A DNA stretch of 49,623 nt from a virus. The translations under genes were made by a program, and so were the position numbers. Below, one piece after another: positions 1 to 9,021 of this stretch. Numbering within the stretch: the first letter of the stretch is position 1; each line of letters starts with the position of its first letter. The stretch covers positions 1 to 49,623 of IMG/VR virus record IMGVR_UViG_3300042934_001137; one strand, given 5' to 3'. The notes beneath the pieces were generated by a model. That model saw nothing but the letters and a program-made list of their open reading frames with translations. It had not been told where the DNA came from and did not search any database.

Positions 1-503
1 CTTACCGGATCAAATCCCACAGTTTCTGGAGGTACAAAGTTCAAGCATATGTTTACTGGCTCCTGACCGTCTAGTAATGCTTCCTTCACATCGTGTGTAG
101 TATTCCAATAACGTTCACGCATAGACAGACTTGAATCTAGTGCAATCTCTGGGTTACGCGTTTTGCAATAATAATGATCATCCTTATCCCAGATTTTATA
201 CCGTATTGAATCAAGACCATGCCATGCAAACCACCAGTCAAACATTTCTGGCGTAACTCCCGGCATAGGAGTATAATTTGCTATCATTATTCCATTATCC
301 TTCAATCGATACCATCCGAATTCTCCAGCCAAATATCCCTCATCAAATAACCGGTTCATTTCTGTTGGCATTATTGCATCTGAAGGATCAAATGTCCCCT
401 CCATAATCTGGTGAAATTTTTCTTTAGGTACAGGTTCAATATCCATCTGAAGGTATTTGTATAAAGGAGAATTTTTCTCCTCTTCTGTCAATATTAAAGC
501 CAT
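1..503 (-). CDS. PhlG/phloretin-hydrolase-like C-C hydrolase, copy A (C-terminus beyond window)
   Basis: The first 167 residues are present; the gene runs off the left edge. ATG at 503 follows AAAGGAG. The block MPGVTPEMFDWWFAWHG is typical of the 2,4-diacetylphloroglucinol hydrolase (PhlG) and phloretin hydrolase family, zinc enzymes that hydrolyse the C-C bond between an acyl group and a polyhydroxylated ring. H110 and E141 are 31 residues apart, the same spacing as zinc ligands His129 and Glu160 recalled for PhlG, so the visible half of the metal site looks intact. It is the last visible gene of the operon and lies 25 bp after the MFS gene. A paralogue sits at 4712-5533. The substrate is unknown. 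Confidence 0.8.
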   Translation of the reverse strand, partial: MALILTEEEKNSPLYKYLQMDIEPVPKEKFHQIMEGTFDPSDAIMPTEMNRLFDEGYLAGEFGWYRLKDNGIMIANYTPMPGVTPEMFDWWFAWHGLDSIRYKIWDKDDHYYCKTRNPEIALDSSLSMRERYWNTTHDVKEALLDGQEPVNICLNFVPPETVGFDPV

Positions 504-528
504 AAACAATCTCCTTTCTCTAGAAAAC

Positions 529-1767
529 TTACGGAATCTTTTTCGCAAAAACCCAACAGAATCCACCTATTGCCATTCCTACGCACAGCATGTAAATTGC
601 TACTTCATAGCCAAAATATTGTAATACATAACCTAATCCAATTCCTCCTATTACTGCACCAAGCTGACTTACTGTATTCCTGAAGGAGTTTACAATAGGT
701 ATATCTGCAGGCACTTCTGCAATATCAGGTGCACAGGCAGAGCTCATACCTGCTACAGAACGAGGAAGTGTCCCAAACACAACCACATAAATCATGATTG
801 CTCCGATAGGCAAATAGAGCAAAAGAAGCAATGCAAGAATTCCTGAAAAGAAGGATAGGATTGCCAGTTTTCTTTTTGTTTTAAACTTATCAGATAACCA
901 TCCAAATGCCAACATAGCTCCGATTCCTATAAGACTGGTATATCCATAGGTAACTGCTGCTTGATCAGGTTTCATACCACGCATAATTAGGTATTGAATT
1001 ACATATGCACTAAAGGATACAATTGCAATATTGAAGAATATCAGTGCCACAGCTACAAGCCAATTAGACGAGTTTTTGTAAACATTCAACGTCTGTTCTC
1101 TTGTAGGCTTTACACTGCTGGCAGTTCCACTTACTTTAACAGTGGAAGGAACAGCAATAAGCCATACAATCAGACAAACCGCCTGTAATATAATTATTGT
1201 TATAAATACATACTGAAATGAATTTCCCCTTGTCAGCATCATCCAAGTGGCAACATTGGTATGAATTACTTGTCCTAGCATTCCCAGTGTAACCAAGAAG
1301 CTCATCCAGAAACCAATACGTTTGGGCTGTACAAGATTGGCAGTCAAACTATAACCGATTATAGCCATAAAACCGTAGCCACCGCCCTCTAGCATACGTC
1401 CTATTACAAACAAAATATAATTTGAAGTAACCACCTGAATAACAGAACCACCTAGTAATAATACAAAACTAAGAAGCATGCTCCACTTACACGGAATTTT
1501 ACGAATCAAAAAACCCACAGGAACAGTAAAAAGAATTACGAACCAATTCTGTGCAGTGTTCAAATATCCATAAGCACTGACTTTTATATTAAAATAGCTC
1601 TGAATTGCTGCCTGCATGGGCAATAGTTTAAACATGCTAAAGCCCAGTACAAACATACAAAATATAATAGCGAATAGGATGAAATTAACCCTCATTGGAC
1701 TTAGGTTGGTGGATTCCTTTGTTGCATCGGTTATGTTTGGTATACTTTTATTTGTTGTATTAATCAT
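529..1767 (-). CDS. MFS transporter
   Basis: A 412-residue protein with about twelve hydrophobic segments and an N-terminal cytoplasmic stretch of about 25 residues. The loop after TM2 (around residues 85-95, GFLIRKIPCKWSM) and the GWLSDKFKTKRK loop near the middle are the usual major-facilitator signature positions. The ATG follows AGGGGTGTAATATT. It lies between the nitronate-monooxygenase-like gene and PhlG-like copy A in one operon, so it probably imports the operon's substrate or exports a product. Its general look fits the carboxylate/aromatic-acid MFS groups, but specificity cannot be read. Confidence 0.85.
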   Translation of the reverse strand: MINTTNKSIPNITDATKESTNLSPMRVNFILFAIIFCMFVLGFSMFKLLPMQAAIQSYFNIKVSAYGYLNTAQNWFVILFTVPVGFLIRKIPCKWSMLLSFVLLLGGSVIQVVTSNYILFVIGRMLEGGGYGFMAIIGYSLTANLVQPKRIGFWMSFLVTLGMLGQVIHTNVATWMMLTRGNSFQYVFITIIILQAVCLIVWLIAVPSTVKVSGTASSVKPTREQTLNVYKNSSNWLVAVALIFFNIAIVSFSAYVIQYLIMRGMKPDQAAVTYGYTSLIGIGAMLAFGWLSDKFKTKRKLAILSFFSGILALLLLLYLPIGAIMIYVVVFGTLPRSVAGMSSACAPDIAEVPADIPIVNSFRNTVSQLGAVIGGIGLGYVLQYFGYEVAIYMLCVGMAIGGFCWVFAKKIP

Positions 1768-1784
1768 AATATTACACCCCTACT

Positions 1785-2759
1785 CTAGAATAATTGATAG
1801 GATTTCTTCAGCCATTCTTGCCACTCGTCACAAAAATCAACTACCAGTTCCTTTACTGGTTTTATTCTATGAATAAGTCCAACAACCTGACCACCCAAAA
1901 CCGCTCCGTTTTCTTCAACTTCACCTTCCATAGAAGCTATACGTAGTGAACCTTCTGCATTCTTGCGTACCAACTCTGCAGCCTCTGCCGTAGGATGTTC
2001 TGCCTCAATCTTCAGCAGACGCTCTGCCAACTTGTTTCGAATCTGCCAACTAGGTTCTCCTGTAGAAGCACCGCACGCAACTATATCTCTATCGATAGCA
2101 TTTACAATTGCTTTCTTAACATTTATATGTACTGGGCACTCATTAGTTGCCATAAAAGCAGTTCCCATTTCAATTCCCTCTGCTCCTAATACTGTGCATG
2201 CTGCTGCCTGCCTTGGTATTCCAATGCCTCCGGATGCTACCACCGGTATTGAAGTCACTGCCTCCGTAACCTCTGCTAAGAGTACCCGTGCACTTACCTT
2301 TGTACAGTGTCCTCCACCCTCCATACCTTTTGTAATAATAACGTCTGCGCCAGCCTTTTCTGCCACAAGTGCATCTTCTAGATAATTAATCTTGGCAATA
2401 ATTTTGCAACCTGCAGCATGAAATCTGCCGTAGTACTCTTTTGCTATATCATAATCAAGAAGATTCAGGCTATCAATATAAACCACTGGAATTTTACCTT
2501 CAATAATTGCTTCAGTTCCAATTTCAAGCTGTGGTCCTGGATCCAAAAATAGATTTGCTGCAAAAGGTTTATCAGTCATGGAACGCACTGCCTGAGCTTG
2601 GCCTATGATAACATCCTTTGGCATAAACCCACTTCCTAAAACCCCAAGACCACCTGCTTCGGACACTGCTGCTACCAATGGAGCCATGGACGTCCATGCC
2701 ATTGCTCCCTGAATAATTGGATACTTAATTCCTAATACCTCACACACTCTATTTGCCAT
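1785..2759 (-). CDS. FMN-dependent nitronate monooxygenase / FabK-like oxidoreductase
   Basis: A 324-residue TIM-barrel flavoprotein. The N-terminal IKYPIIQGAMAW, the central GMEGGGHCT, and the ASGGIG...LGAEGIEMGTAF phosphate-binding region are classic for the 2-nitropropane dioxygenase/FabK family. I chose the ATG at 2759 because GGAGG lies nine bases upstream; an ATG at 2777 overlaps the previous stop codon and that same Shine-Dalgarno site. In this family the enzyme is either a nitronate oxidase or an enoyl reductase. Next to an Fe-S flavoprotein and PhlG-like hydrolases in an anaerobe, reduction of an enone or aromatic double bond is the more likely job (inference). Confidence 0.8.
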   Translation of the reverse strand: MANRVCEVLGIKYPIIQGAMAWTSMAPLVAAVSEAGGLGVLGSGFMPKDVIIGQAQAVRSMTDKPFAANLFLDPGPQLEIGTEAIIEGKIPVVYIDSLNLLDYDIAKEYYGRFHAAGCKIIAKINYLEDALVAEKAGADVIITKGMEGGGHCTKVSARVLLAEVTEAVTSIPVVASGGIGIPRQAAACTVLGAEGIEMGTAFMATNECPVHINVKKAIVNAIDRDIVACGASTGEPSWQIRNKLAERLLKIEAEHPTAEAAELVRKNAEGSLRIASMEGEVEENGAVLGGQVVGLIHRIKPVKELVVDFCDEWQEWLKKSYQLF

Positions 2760-2776
2760 ATTTATCATCCTCCGCA

Positions 2777-4435
2777 TTAAAATCTAGGTGGTTGAACATC
2801 GTATTGTTCAATAGGTACATCTTCTGTATCTAATACCATATTACCGTCTATATTTTTTACAATAATCCATTTTAACCAGTTTTCATTATCCATAAGTGGA
2901 TAGTCTTCTCTAAGAAACCATCCTCTAGACTCTTTACGCATGGAAGCTGCTTTTAGCTGCATCTCTGCACATAATACCATGGCCTCTGCCTCATGGCAGG
3001 ATAATAACCCATGATAATCATCTGCTTTCATTTTACTTACCATCTCTTTTATTGTATCAAGCTTACGTAATGCAATGTTCAGGCGGTTCTGAGACATATA
3101 AATACTGTTTTCTACCGGACACAGTAATTTTTGTACTTCATCGATAACATCTATTGCAGTAATTCCTTCTTCACATAATAATGGTGCATATGCATTGTAT
3201 TTACATTTATTCACCTGGTCCTGATTAACCGTAGGTGCTTCTGCTTTTATAACATAATCAGCTACTGCCTCACCACTGATAATACCAGCAAAAACAGCAT
3301 TTAAAATTCCCGAACCACGATTACGTCCTGGAGGTGCCGGCACCGCTCCCGGCGAAGCAGAACCACAGTAGCATACATCCCCTGCAGCATACATACCTTC
3401 AATGGTGCTTTGCATGTCCTCTCCAACTTTAACAGGCGATTGTTCGCCGACAAGCCCTGGTATTACTTCGCATTCTGGGTCAAGGCCCTCTGCTTTTCCA
3501 TGATCTGCCTTCCAAAATGGTACTCCATATGGGCGTTCCCAGATACTCATCAAACCGTTTCCATTATCATCTATCTTAAGATAAATCGGACCTTTCCCTG
3601 CAGACATTTGTTCATACCATTCACGAACAGCAGTTGCACTGATATCTGCCTCTGGAAAACGACGGAAGTTTTTTGTAATATTCTCTCCCAAAGCGTTGTA
3701 CATCTTATTTTCGCCAAATACAACTTCTTGATGACTATGTACTTTATAAAACTGAGCAAAATTTCCGAACTCAGGATTTCGCATCTGAGCACCTGCACGA
3801 TACGCTGCTGCAATACCATCTCCTCTTCCACTGCTCCACATAGGTGCAATACGATAATTCTGGCTTCCAGTTGCAAGAACCACACCTTTGGCCATAATGG
3901 TATAAAACGTACCATCCAGTATGCTATAACCTACAGCACCTGCAATTCTCTCCTGATTTGTCAACAAATCAGAAATAGTAACCTTGTCCATAATTTTTAT
4001 GCCTAGTTTTTCTGCCTTTCTTCGCATCTGTATAGTAATATTCAAATCTACACCAATAATATAAGTCATCGGACCTGTTGGAATTCTCTTCTTAGGAATC
4101 GTTACTCCCCATGACTCTAAACGATCAATCATTTCATTGTTCATAGCCACATACTTTTTCAAGAGATTTTGATTACCTAAATAACAACCTACAGCATGTG
4201 CATGATATTCTGTAAATATCTCTGGTGTAGTGTTTTTCAAGTCAAAATATTGCAGTACACCACCGCCCTTATTTGCCTTTCCACCATATCCGGCAGTTTG
4301 CTTCTCTACAATTAATATTTCTGCTTCCGGATTCTTCTCCTTGGCAGATATTGCTGCTGTTAATCCAGCAATTCCACCACCAACTATAAGGATATCTACG
4401 AACTGTTTGATTTCTTCCAATTGCAACTGTCCCAT
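2777..4435 (-). CDS. AprA/fumarate-reductase-like FAD oxidoreductase
   Basis: A 552-residue flavoprotein. The FAD dinucleotide motif GGGIAG is at residues 19-24. A second FAD block is near AAGDVCYCGSASPGAV, and a C-terminal helical domain follows, as in the alpha subunits of adenylylsulfate reductase and succinate/fumarate reductases. The ferredoxin gene ends only 16 bp upstream, mirroring the AprA-AprB pairing, so the two probably form a complex in which the ferredoxin passes electrons to the flavin. The ATG is preceded by GGGGGAGG. The gene is not simply aprA: no sulfate-reduction genes are nearby and the partner ferredoxin is short. The substrate is unknown. Confidence 0.75.
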   Translation of the reverse strand: MGQLQLEEIKQFVDILIVGGGIAGLTAAISAKEKNPEAEILIVEKQTAGYGGKANKGGGVLQYFDLKNTTPEIFTEYHAHAVGCYLGNQNLLKKYVAMNNEMIDRLESWGVTIPKKRIPTGPMTYIIGVDLNITIQMRRKAEKLGIKIMDKVTISDLLTNQERIAGAVGYSILDGTFYTIMAKGVVLATGSQNYRIAPMWSSGRGDGIAAAYRAGAQMRNPEFGNFAQFYKVHSHQEVVFGENKMYNALGENITKNFRRFPEADISATAVREWYEQMSAGKGPIYLKIDDNGNGLMSIWERPYGVPFWKADHGKAEGLDPECEVIPGLVGEQSPVKVGEDMQSTIEGMYAAGDVCYCGSASPGAVPAPPGRNRGSGILNAVFAGIISGEAVADYVIKAEAPTVNQDQVNKCKYNAYAPLLCEEGITAIDVIDEVQKLLCPVENSIYMSQNRLNIALRKLDTIKEMVSKMKADDYHGLLSCHEAEAMVLCAEMQLKAASMRKESRGWFLREDYPLMDNENWLKWIIVKNIDGNMVLDTEDVPIEQYDVQPPRF

Positions 4436-4451
4436 ATATCTTCCTCCCCCA

Positions 4452-4697
4452 TTATCGATATCTATCGAAGCTCTGTCTAAAACTCTGACTACTAAAATCA
4501 GGAATTACCTCAATACATCCCTTTTTGCATGACACCTCGCAGTAATTGCAATGTTCACAGTCCTCCACATATTTGAAGATAGGCTGCCTTTTTTCGTCAT
4601 CCCATCTAATTACATCTATAAAGCAAGCTTTATAACATAATTTGCAACCAACACAGTTTTCAGGATTAAAATTAATTTTATGATTTGTATTAATCAA
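4452..4697 (-). CDS. 2x[4Fe-4S] ferredoxin, electron partner of the flavoprotein
   Basis: An 81-residue protein read from a TTG start with a GGGGGGG run seven bases upstream; no ATG serves this frame. Cysteines at 15, 18, 21, 25 and at 47, 50, 53, 57, with an extra C61, give two CxxCxxCxxxC sets, enough for two [4Fe-4S] clusters. The size and the position just before an AprA-like flavoprotein resemble the cluster half of AprB-type subunits. It is translated between PhlG-like copy B (14 bp upstream) and the flavoprotein (16 bp downstream), which supports a shared operon and complex. Confidence 0.82.
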   Translation of the reverse strand: MINTNHKINFNPENCVGCKLCYKACFIDVIRWDDEKRQPIFKYVEDCEHCNYCEVSCKKGCIEVIPDFSSQSFRQSFDRYR

Positions 4698-4711
4698 TAT
4701 TGGTCCCCCCC

Positions 4712-5533
4712 TTAAAAATTTTCTTTTTCTTCTACATATAGCTGCGGAAGAATGGCTGCAAGATTGGTCCATTCCTTCATATTCTGAATCAATGTTCCCA
4801 TAGGCAACATAGGAGGCATGCGGAAACCGTCTGGTAACTCCTTGTAATCCTTTCCATAACGAACAGTCCATCCAAGCCAATATCTCGTTCTTACTTCTAC
4901 TCCACCCTCTACATCACGCACCATGTGACATACCAAGTAGTCCGGCTTTGCAAATGGTGGATTTCCCTTTCCATATCCTCTTGCACACACCATTGTAGAA
5001 CAATATTCTGTTCCTATTTTATCCATATCAAAGCCTAAATCTGCCGGGCATTTAAAGTTCAAAAATTCCGCCTCCGGACCAATCTCACTTTTTTTCACAA
5101 CAATCTGTGTGGTATCCCAATATTTTTCACTATAATTAAGTTTTGGATCTCTCACTTTGTCCATCTGCATCGTAACAGCCTGAATATGATCTTCCGGATT
5201 GCTGATTACATAGCGAAGCGGATCTAGGCCTCTCCATGCAAACCACCAGTCAATCATCTCAGCAGTTACCCCTGGCATATAATTTAAATCTGAGACATAT
5301 CCGGTTCCATCAGGTAGAACGCAATATCCAATTTCCTCATCAAAATATCCTGGGTCAAAGAGCCGATTTCGCTGTGCAAATAACAACGTTTTCATGAGAT
5401 TCATGGGTCCTCCAAATACTTTCCCCATTTTTTCAGGTGCAACAGATGCCATATCCATAAGGTAATACTTGTAATAGGATTTTTGTTTGTCATCTTCTGT
5501 AACAGGTACTTTTGGTTTTGTCATTTTTTCCAT
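4712..5533 (-). CDS. PhlG/phloretin-hydrolase-like protein, copy B, with altered metal site
   Basis: A full-length 273-residue member of the DAPG/phloretin hydrolase family, with MPGVTAEMIDWWFAW at 86-100 and EDHIQAV at 114-120. H116 and E254 match two of the four zinc ligands recalled for PhlG. The position matching Glu160 is K147 (W139 plus 8, as judged from copy A) and the position matching His270 is Q250, in QNMKE. The aromatic-pocket WH of copy A is WR here (R101). It may bind metal differently, use another chemistry, or be a non-catalytic partner of copy A. It is first in the operon after the LysR gene. Confidence 0.75.
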   Translation of the reverse strand: MEKMTKPKVPVTEDDKQKSYYKYYLMDMASVAPEKMGKVFGGPMNLMKTLLFAQRNRLFDPGYFDEEIGYCVLPDGTGYVSDLNYMPGVTAEMIDWWFAWRGLDPLRYVISNPEDHIQAVTMQMDKVRDPKLNYSEKYWDTTQIVVKKSEIGPEAEFLNFKCPADLGFDMDKIGTEYCSTMVCARGYGKGNPPFAKPDYLVCHMVRDVEGGVEVRTRYWLGWTVRYGKDYKELPDGFRMPPMLPMGTLIQNMKEWTNLAAILPQLYVEEKENF

Positions 5534-5558
5534 AAAAAAAACACCATCTCACTTTCTC

Positions 5559-5581
5559 TTGATATAATCACAATATATCAA
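5559..5581. promoter_or_regulatory. candidate LysR operator
   Basis: A perfect 8-bp inverted repeat, TTGATATA-N7-TATATCAA, lies in the 78-bp gap between the LysR gene and PhlG-like copy B, about 25 bp before the copy B start. It contains the T-N11-A pattern typical of LysR-type sites, which suggests that the regulator controls the operon from here. Confidence 0.5.
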
Positions 5582-5611
5582 AGGAAATTAAGTTGGTGAA
5601 ATGCTAATAAT

Positions 5612-6496
5612 TTATGAAGTCATAACTTCATCTAATATAGAATAAAACAACGCAATGGCAGGATTATAATTTTCCTTGTTCCAGACCAAAGTATACCCAA
5701 TATCATGCAAATCCTTCACTTTTATAAAATCTACATGTTTACTATCCTTCATGTAATGTTCTTTACTATTTCCTGCTAATCCTAGTCCAATTTCCACCCA
5801 AAGCATCTTTGTTTCGTAGTCAGGCGCCATCCTTGTCTTAGGTTCAAATCCATCTTGACGGCATGCTTCTACAAATAACGTATTAATTTCCGGTGCATCC
5901 TTAGACAATAAGAAAACTTCATCTTGAAAATCCTTCAATTCATATGTTTTTTCCTTATCACATTTTAATCTTGCCGGTACGGCTAAATAACTTTCTACAC
6001 TATAAACAAATTGATACAATAAATTTTCCCGATTTTTTATTGTAACATCAGAAGAAAAACAGACATCACTTTTCCCTTTCTCCACACTATCTAAAAGCTC
6101 AGCTAAAGTGCAACTTTTCAAAATTACCTCAACCTGAGGATACCGTCTCCTAAATTCATGAATCAGGCTGACAGTCTTACTATCCATGCACCATCCACTC
6201 AGGATACTTATTATCAGTTGCCCTTCTTCCCCCCTGTTGATACTCTTTGCATGATTCAAAAGCTCCATATACTCTTCTTCCATTTTCTTTAGACCATTAT
6301 ACATGGCAAGTCCTGCAGGTGTAACACGCAATCCATTTTGCTTACTGCGCCAGAACAAAGGAAATCCAAATTCACTCTCCAGCGTGGCAATATTTCTACT
6401 AAATGCGGGCTGCGTAATATGTATTTTTTGTGCAGCGCTGGTAAAACTCAAGGTTTCCACAGCTGCAACAAAACATTCATATAGCATGTTTGTCAT
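5612..6496 (-). CDS. LysR-family transcriptional regulator
   Basis: A 294-residue protein. The N-terminal winged helix-turn-helix (about residues 1-60, with FTSAAQKIHITQPAFSRNIATLE) is standard LysR, followed by a periplasmic-binding-like effector domain. I chose the ATG at 6496 because GGGGGAG lies five bases upstream; an upstream in-frame ATG at 6520 lacks a good site. It reads the same way as the catabolic operon and lies just upstream, so it is probably the local activator responding to the operon's substrate. It may be co-transcribed at a basal level. Confidence 0.88.
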   Translation of the reverse strand: MTNMLYECFVAAVETLSFTSAAQKIHITQPAFSRNIATLESEFGFPLFWRSKQNGLRVTPAGLAMYNGLKKMEEEYMELLNHAKSINRGEEGQLIISILSGWCMDSKTVSLIHEFRRRYPQVEVILKSCTLAELLDSVEKGKSDVCFSSDVTIKNRENLLYQFVYSVESYLAVPARLKCDKEKTYELKDFQDEVFLLSKDAPEINTLFVEACRQDGFEPKTRMAPDYETKMLWVEIGLGLAGNSKEHYMKDSKHVDFIKVKDLHDIGYTLVWNKENYNPAIALFYSILDEVMTS

Positions 6497-6672
6497 GATA
6501 ACTCCCCCTGTTTTTCTCACTTTTTTATGCTAATCATTAATTTTCTACTTTTTATTATAGCTATAAATGAGCGAATTCTCAAACAAATTCTACCATATAA
6601 AATTCAAATTAAGTTATCATTAACAGCAAGGGTACCTGGTACCAGGGAGAATAAACTCTTAAAACGCCTCTT

Positions 6673-8628
6673 TTAAATTTTTTTTGAAATTGTTTTAATT
6701 TTAGCCCCTTTTGGAAGCGCACCAATAGCAACCTTTTCCCAGGTCGTTCCTGTTACGGGCTCCAGGACAGCTATTGCTCCTCGGTCATCCTTAGTTCGGA
6801 TTAATCTGCCACAGCCTTGCTTTAGCTTCAAGCCCATTTCAGGATAATCTACCACTGTAAGAGGATCCATTCCCTCTTCCTCTGCTTCTTTACGCCGTAC
6901 TTCAATCAAAGGGTCCAAAGATGGAAAGGGAAGCTGCCAAATTACAACAAGAGTTAACGACTCACCAGGTACGTCAATTCCCTCCCAAAAATGAGCACCA
7001 ACCAGAACGGAGGACTCTTCTTCCCGAAACCTTCTAACAAGGTATCCCCGCTCACCCTTATCCTCCCACAAAACTTCAAAAGGCAATTGATAGTTACTAA
7101 GCTCTTTTCTGATTTTCCTGACTTCATTTAAGGAGTTGGCAAGCACCAGAGCACTCCCTTCATTTTCTTTTAGTAAGGCTGCCAACTGTTCAACTTTACC
7201 AATAAACTTAGCATCACGGGAATCCTCTGACGATGGTTCTAGCAAATAAACAACAACTTTTTCCTCAATATCAAAGGGGCTTCCAGCAGTAGCCCTGGAT
7301 GGTTCCTTTAAGCCAAGAGTTCTAATAAAGTAACTAAAGTCACCCTCATTACTTAGTGTTCCGGAAGTAAACACCACTGGTATTTTCTTCTGAAACAAGT
7401 ATTTGTCCAGCAGCTTGTTCAGATTACGTGGAACTACCCAAAAGTTGCCACTAGCTCTATCTACCCAAGTAATAGCATCTCTGCTTTTATTCCTGCCAAA
7501 CCTGTCTAAAGCCATAATTGATCTTTCTATTTGAATTTCAAAGGTATGCAGCGTGCTTGCTGGCAGGGCTTCTATGTACAGCTCTTCCTCAATTTGTATC
7601 TCTAACAATAAGCTTTCTAATGCCTTATGAAAAGTATTAGCTTTATTAAGTAGTTCATCATCTATATTAACCGACATGCGCTCCGATTGCTCATCGTCAA
7701 TTATACACTTATTAAGTGTTCCAAAAAAAATAGAAGAGACCTTTTCCAAGGCAGCTGCAATTGAAACTAATGATATTCTTGCATCCTGGATTTCTTCTAT
7801 TTGAAGGATAATATTATCTATATCCTCCTTATCAATATGCCTTCCTGCCCTCATAGCTGCCGGCAACATGACTTTATGTCCTTCATCGAAAATGACTAAC
7901 GAGTAATCCGGAAGGATAGGCATCTTACCATCTGCAATTCGGTCCTCACGTGTCCACAAATCCTCAAAAAAGATTCCATGATCAGCAATAATTAAATCTC
8001 TAGCAGGCCTGTAATGTTCCCTTGCCTTAACAAGCTTGCAAAAACCGCTTCTAGGACAGGTTTCACAGGGCATAGATTCATCCCATCCCAATTGTTTCCA
8101 CTCACGATCCGATATATGCGGCATTTCTGAGCGTTCACCTTTTTCAGTAGTCAATAACCATTGATTAATTTCATCAGAGGCTGTAGTATCACCAAACACT
8201 CCTCCGGTTCCACTGACTCTCTCGTCACATACATACTGACGAGGATCCTTCGCCATTCGGGCATCTACCTCTAAGTCCAATATACGTGAAAGTGTCTTAA
8301 TATCGCCCTCGGGCCCTGCCAGCTGTTCCTGTAACGCTGTTGATGCACAGGCAATCACTGCAGGTTTACCAGTAAAACGGGCATAGGCAATTGCTGTGAG
8401 CAAGTAGGCAAAGGTCTTGCCTGTACCCACCTCAGCTTCAGCAAGATGCACTTGTTTTTCGCAAACTGCATTCGCAAGTTGAAAAGCAGTATATATTTGT
8501 TCCTCACGGACCTCATATCCGTGTTCCGGAAGAATATCGTAAAAAACATCACCAATCCAGTCCGTCAATTTAGTCGTAAACTCTTCTTTTGTTTTATAGT
8601 CAAAAGGTACCTTTATTCTTGTGTCCAT
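6673..8628 (-). CDS. DinG/XPD-family ATP-dependent DNA helicase
   Basis: A 651-residue superfamily 2 helicase. Walker A (AEVGTGKT) is at 65-72, the DEGH box is at 248-251, and C134, C188, C191 and C197 form the four-cysteine [4Fe-4S] insertion of the XPD/DinG family. The C-terminal helicase motif LKQGCGRLIRTKDDRG is clear. The second of two adjacent ATGs fits the AGGAGAG site better. DinG proteins unwind 5'-to-3' DNA structures such as R-loops and forks. It is a chromosomal gene that originally followed the tRNA-Arg terminator before the prophage arrived. Confidence 0.88.
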   Translation of the reverse strand: MDTRIKVPFDYKTKEEFTTKLTDWIGDVFYDILPEHGYEVREEQIYTAFQLANAVCEKQVHLAEAEVGTGKTFAYLLTAIAYARFTGKPAVIACASTALQEQLAGPEGDIKTLSRILDLEVDARMAKDPRQYVCDERVSGTGGVFGDTTASDEINQWLLTTEKGERSEMPHISDREWKQLGWDESMPCETCPRSGFCKLVKAREHYRPARDLIIADHGIFFEDLWTREDRIADGKMPILPDYSLVIFDEGHKVMLPAAMRAGRHIDKEDIDNIILQIEEIQDARISLVSIAAALEKVSSIFFGTLNKCIIDDEQSERMSVNIDDELLNKANTFHKALESLLLEIQIEEELYIEALPASTLHTFEIQIERSIMALDRFGRNKSRDAITWVDRASGNFWVVPRNLNKLLDKYLFQKKIPVVFTSGTLSNEGDFSYFIRTLGLKEPSRATAGSPFDIEEKVVVYLLEPSSEDSRDAKFIGKVEQLAALLKENEGSALVLANSLNEVRKIRKELSNYQLPFEVLWEDKGERGYLVRRFREEESSVLVGAHFWEGIDVPGESLTLVVIWQLPFPSLDPLIEVRRKEAEEEGMDPLTVVDYPEMGLKLKQGCGRLIRTKDDRGAIAVLEPVTGTTWEKVAIGALPKGAKIKTISKKI

Positions 8629-8831
8629 CATTACTCTCCTTCATCAAGCTATGAAAGTCATAAAAAATATTATGTGAAGTATAAATACACCATATACCCA
8701 GAAATCGCAAAAACTTGCTGCGACTATCTCTATTAACCGCTATATATTAAATATTTGAAGTATCAAACTTAACTTTCCTTGTTTAAGACTATGGTTTTCT
8801 TATATCTAAATGAAAATGTTATTTGGCATAT

Positions 8832-8860
8832 AAAAAAGACCTTCCTAAATTGGGAAAGCC
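8832..8860 (-). terminator. ancestral terminator of the tRNA operon
   Basis: An 8-bp stem (two G-T pairs) with a 7-base loop is followed by TTTTTT on the minus strand. It sits 16 bp beyond attL, where the tRNA-Arg transcript would have ended before integration; it is now cut off from the tRNA genes by the whole prophage. Confidence 0.65.
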
Positions 8861-8875
8861 TTAAATTTATATACC

Positions 8876-8920
8876 TTGGTGCGCCTGACAGGAGTCGAAC
8901 CTGCGACCATTGGATTCGAA
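8876..8920. repeat. left attachment site, 45-bp direct repeat
   Basis: These 45 bp are identical to 49093-49137 and cover the tRNA-Arg(TCG) 3' half from the anticodon loop through CCA. To the right of base 8920 the sequence no longer matches tRNA, so this copy is a tRNA fragment. The repeat marks one end of the integrated element. Confidence 0.92.
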
Positions 8921-9021
8921 AAGGCGAAACCTGTTAAGCTATATAAACCTCTAAAGCTATTGATATCACTAAATCCTATCACTAAATTACCCTACCAATA
9001 TATATATTAATATATAACTTA

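Noticed and set aside
1963-2385. Long rightward open frame opposite the NMO/FabK-like gene
   Set aside because: Fully antisense to a well-supported enzyme gene, with no ribosome site and low-complexity composition; a shadow frame.
6631-6650. CTGGTACC-type palindrome with a second GGTACC close by, between dinG and the LysR gene
   Set aside because: No T-run on either strand and no repeat elsewhere in the window, so neither a terminator nor an element can be supported.
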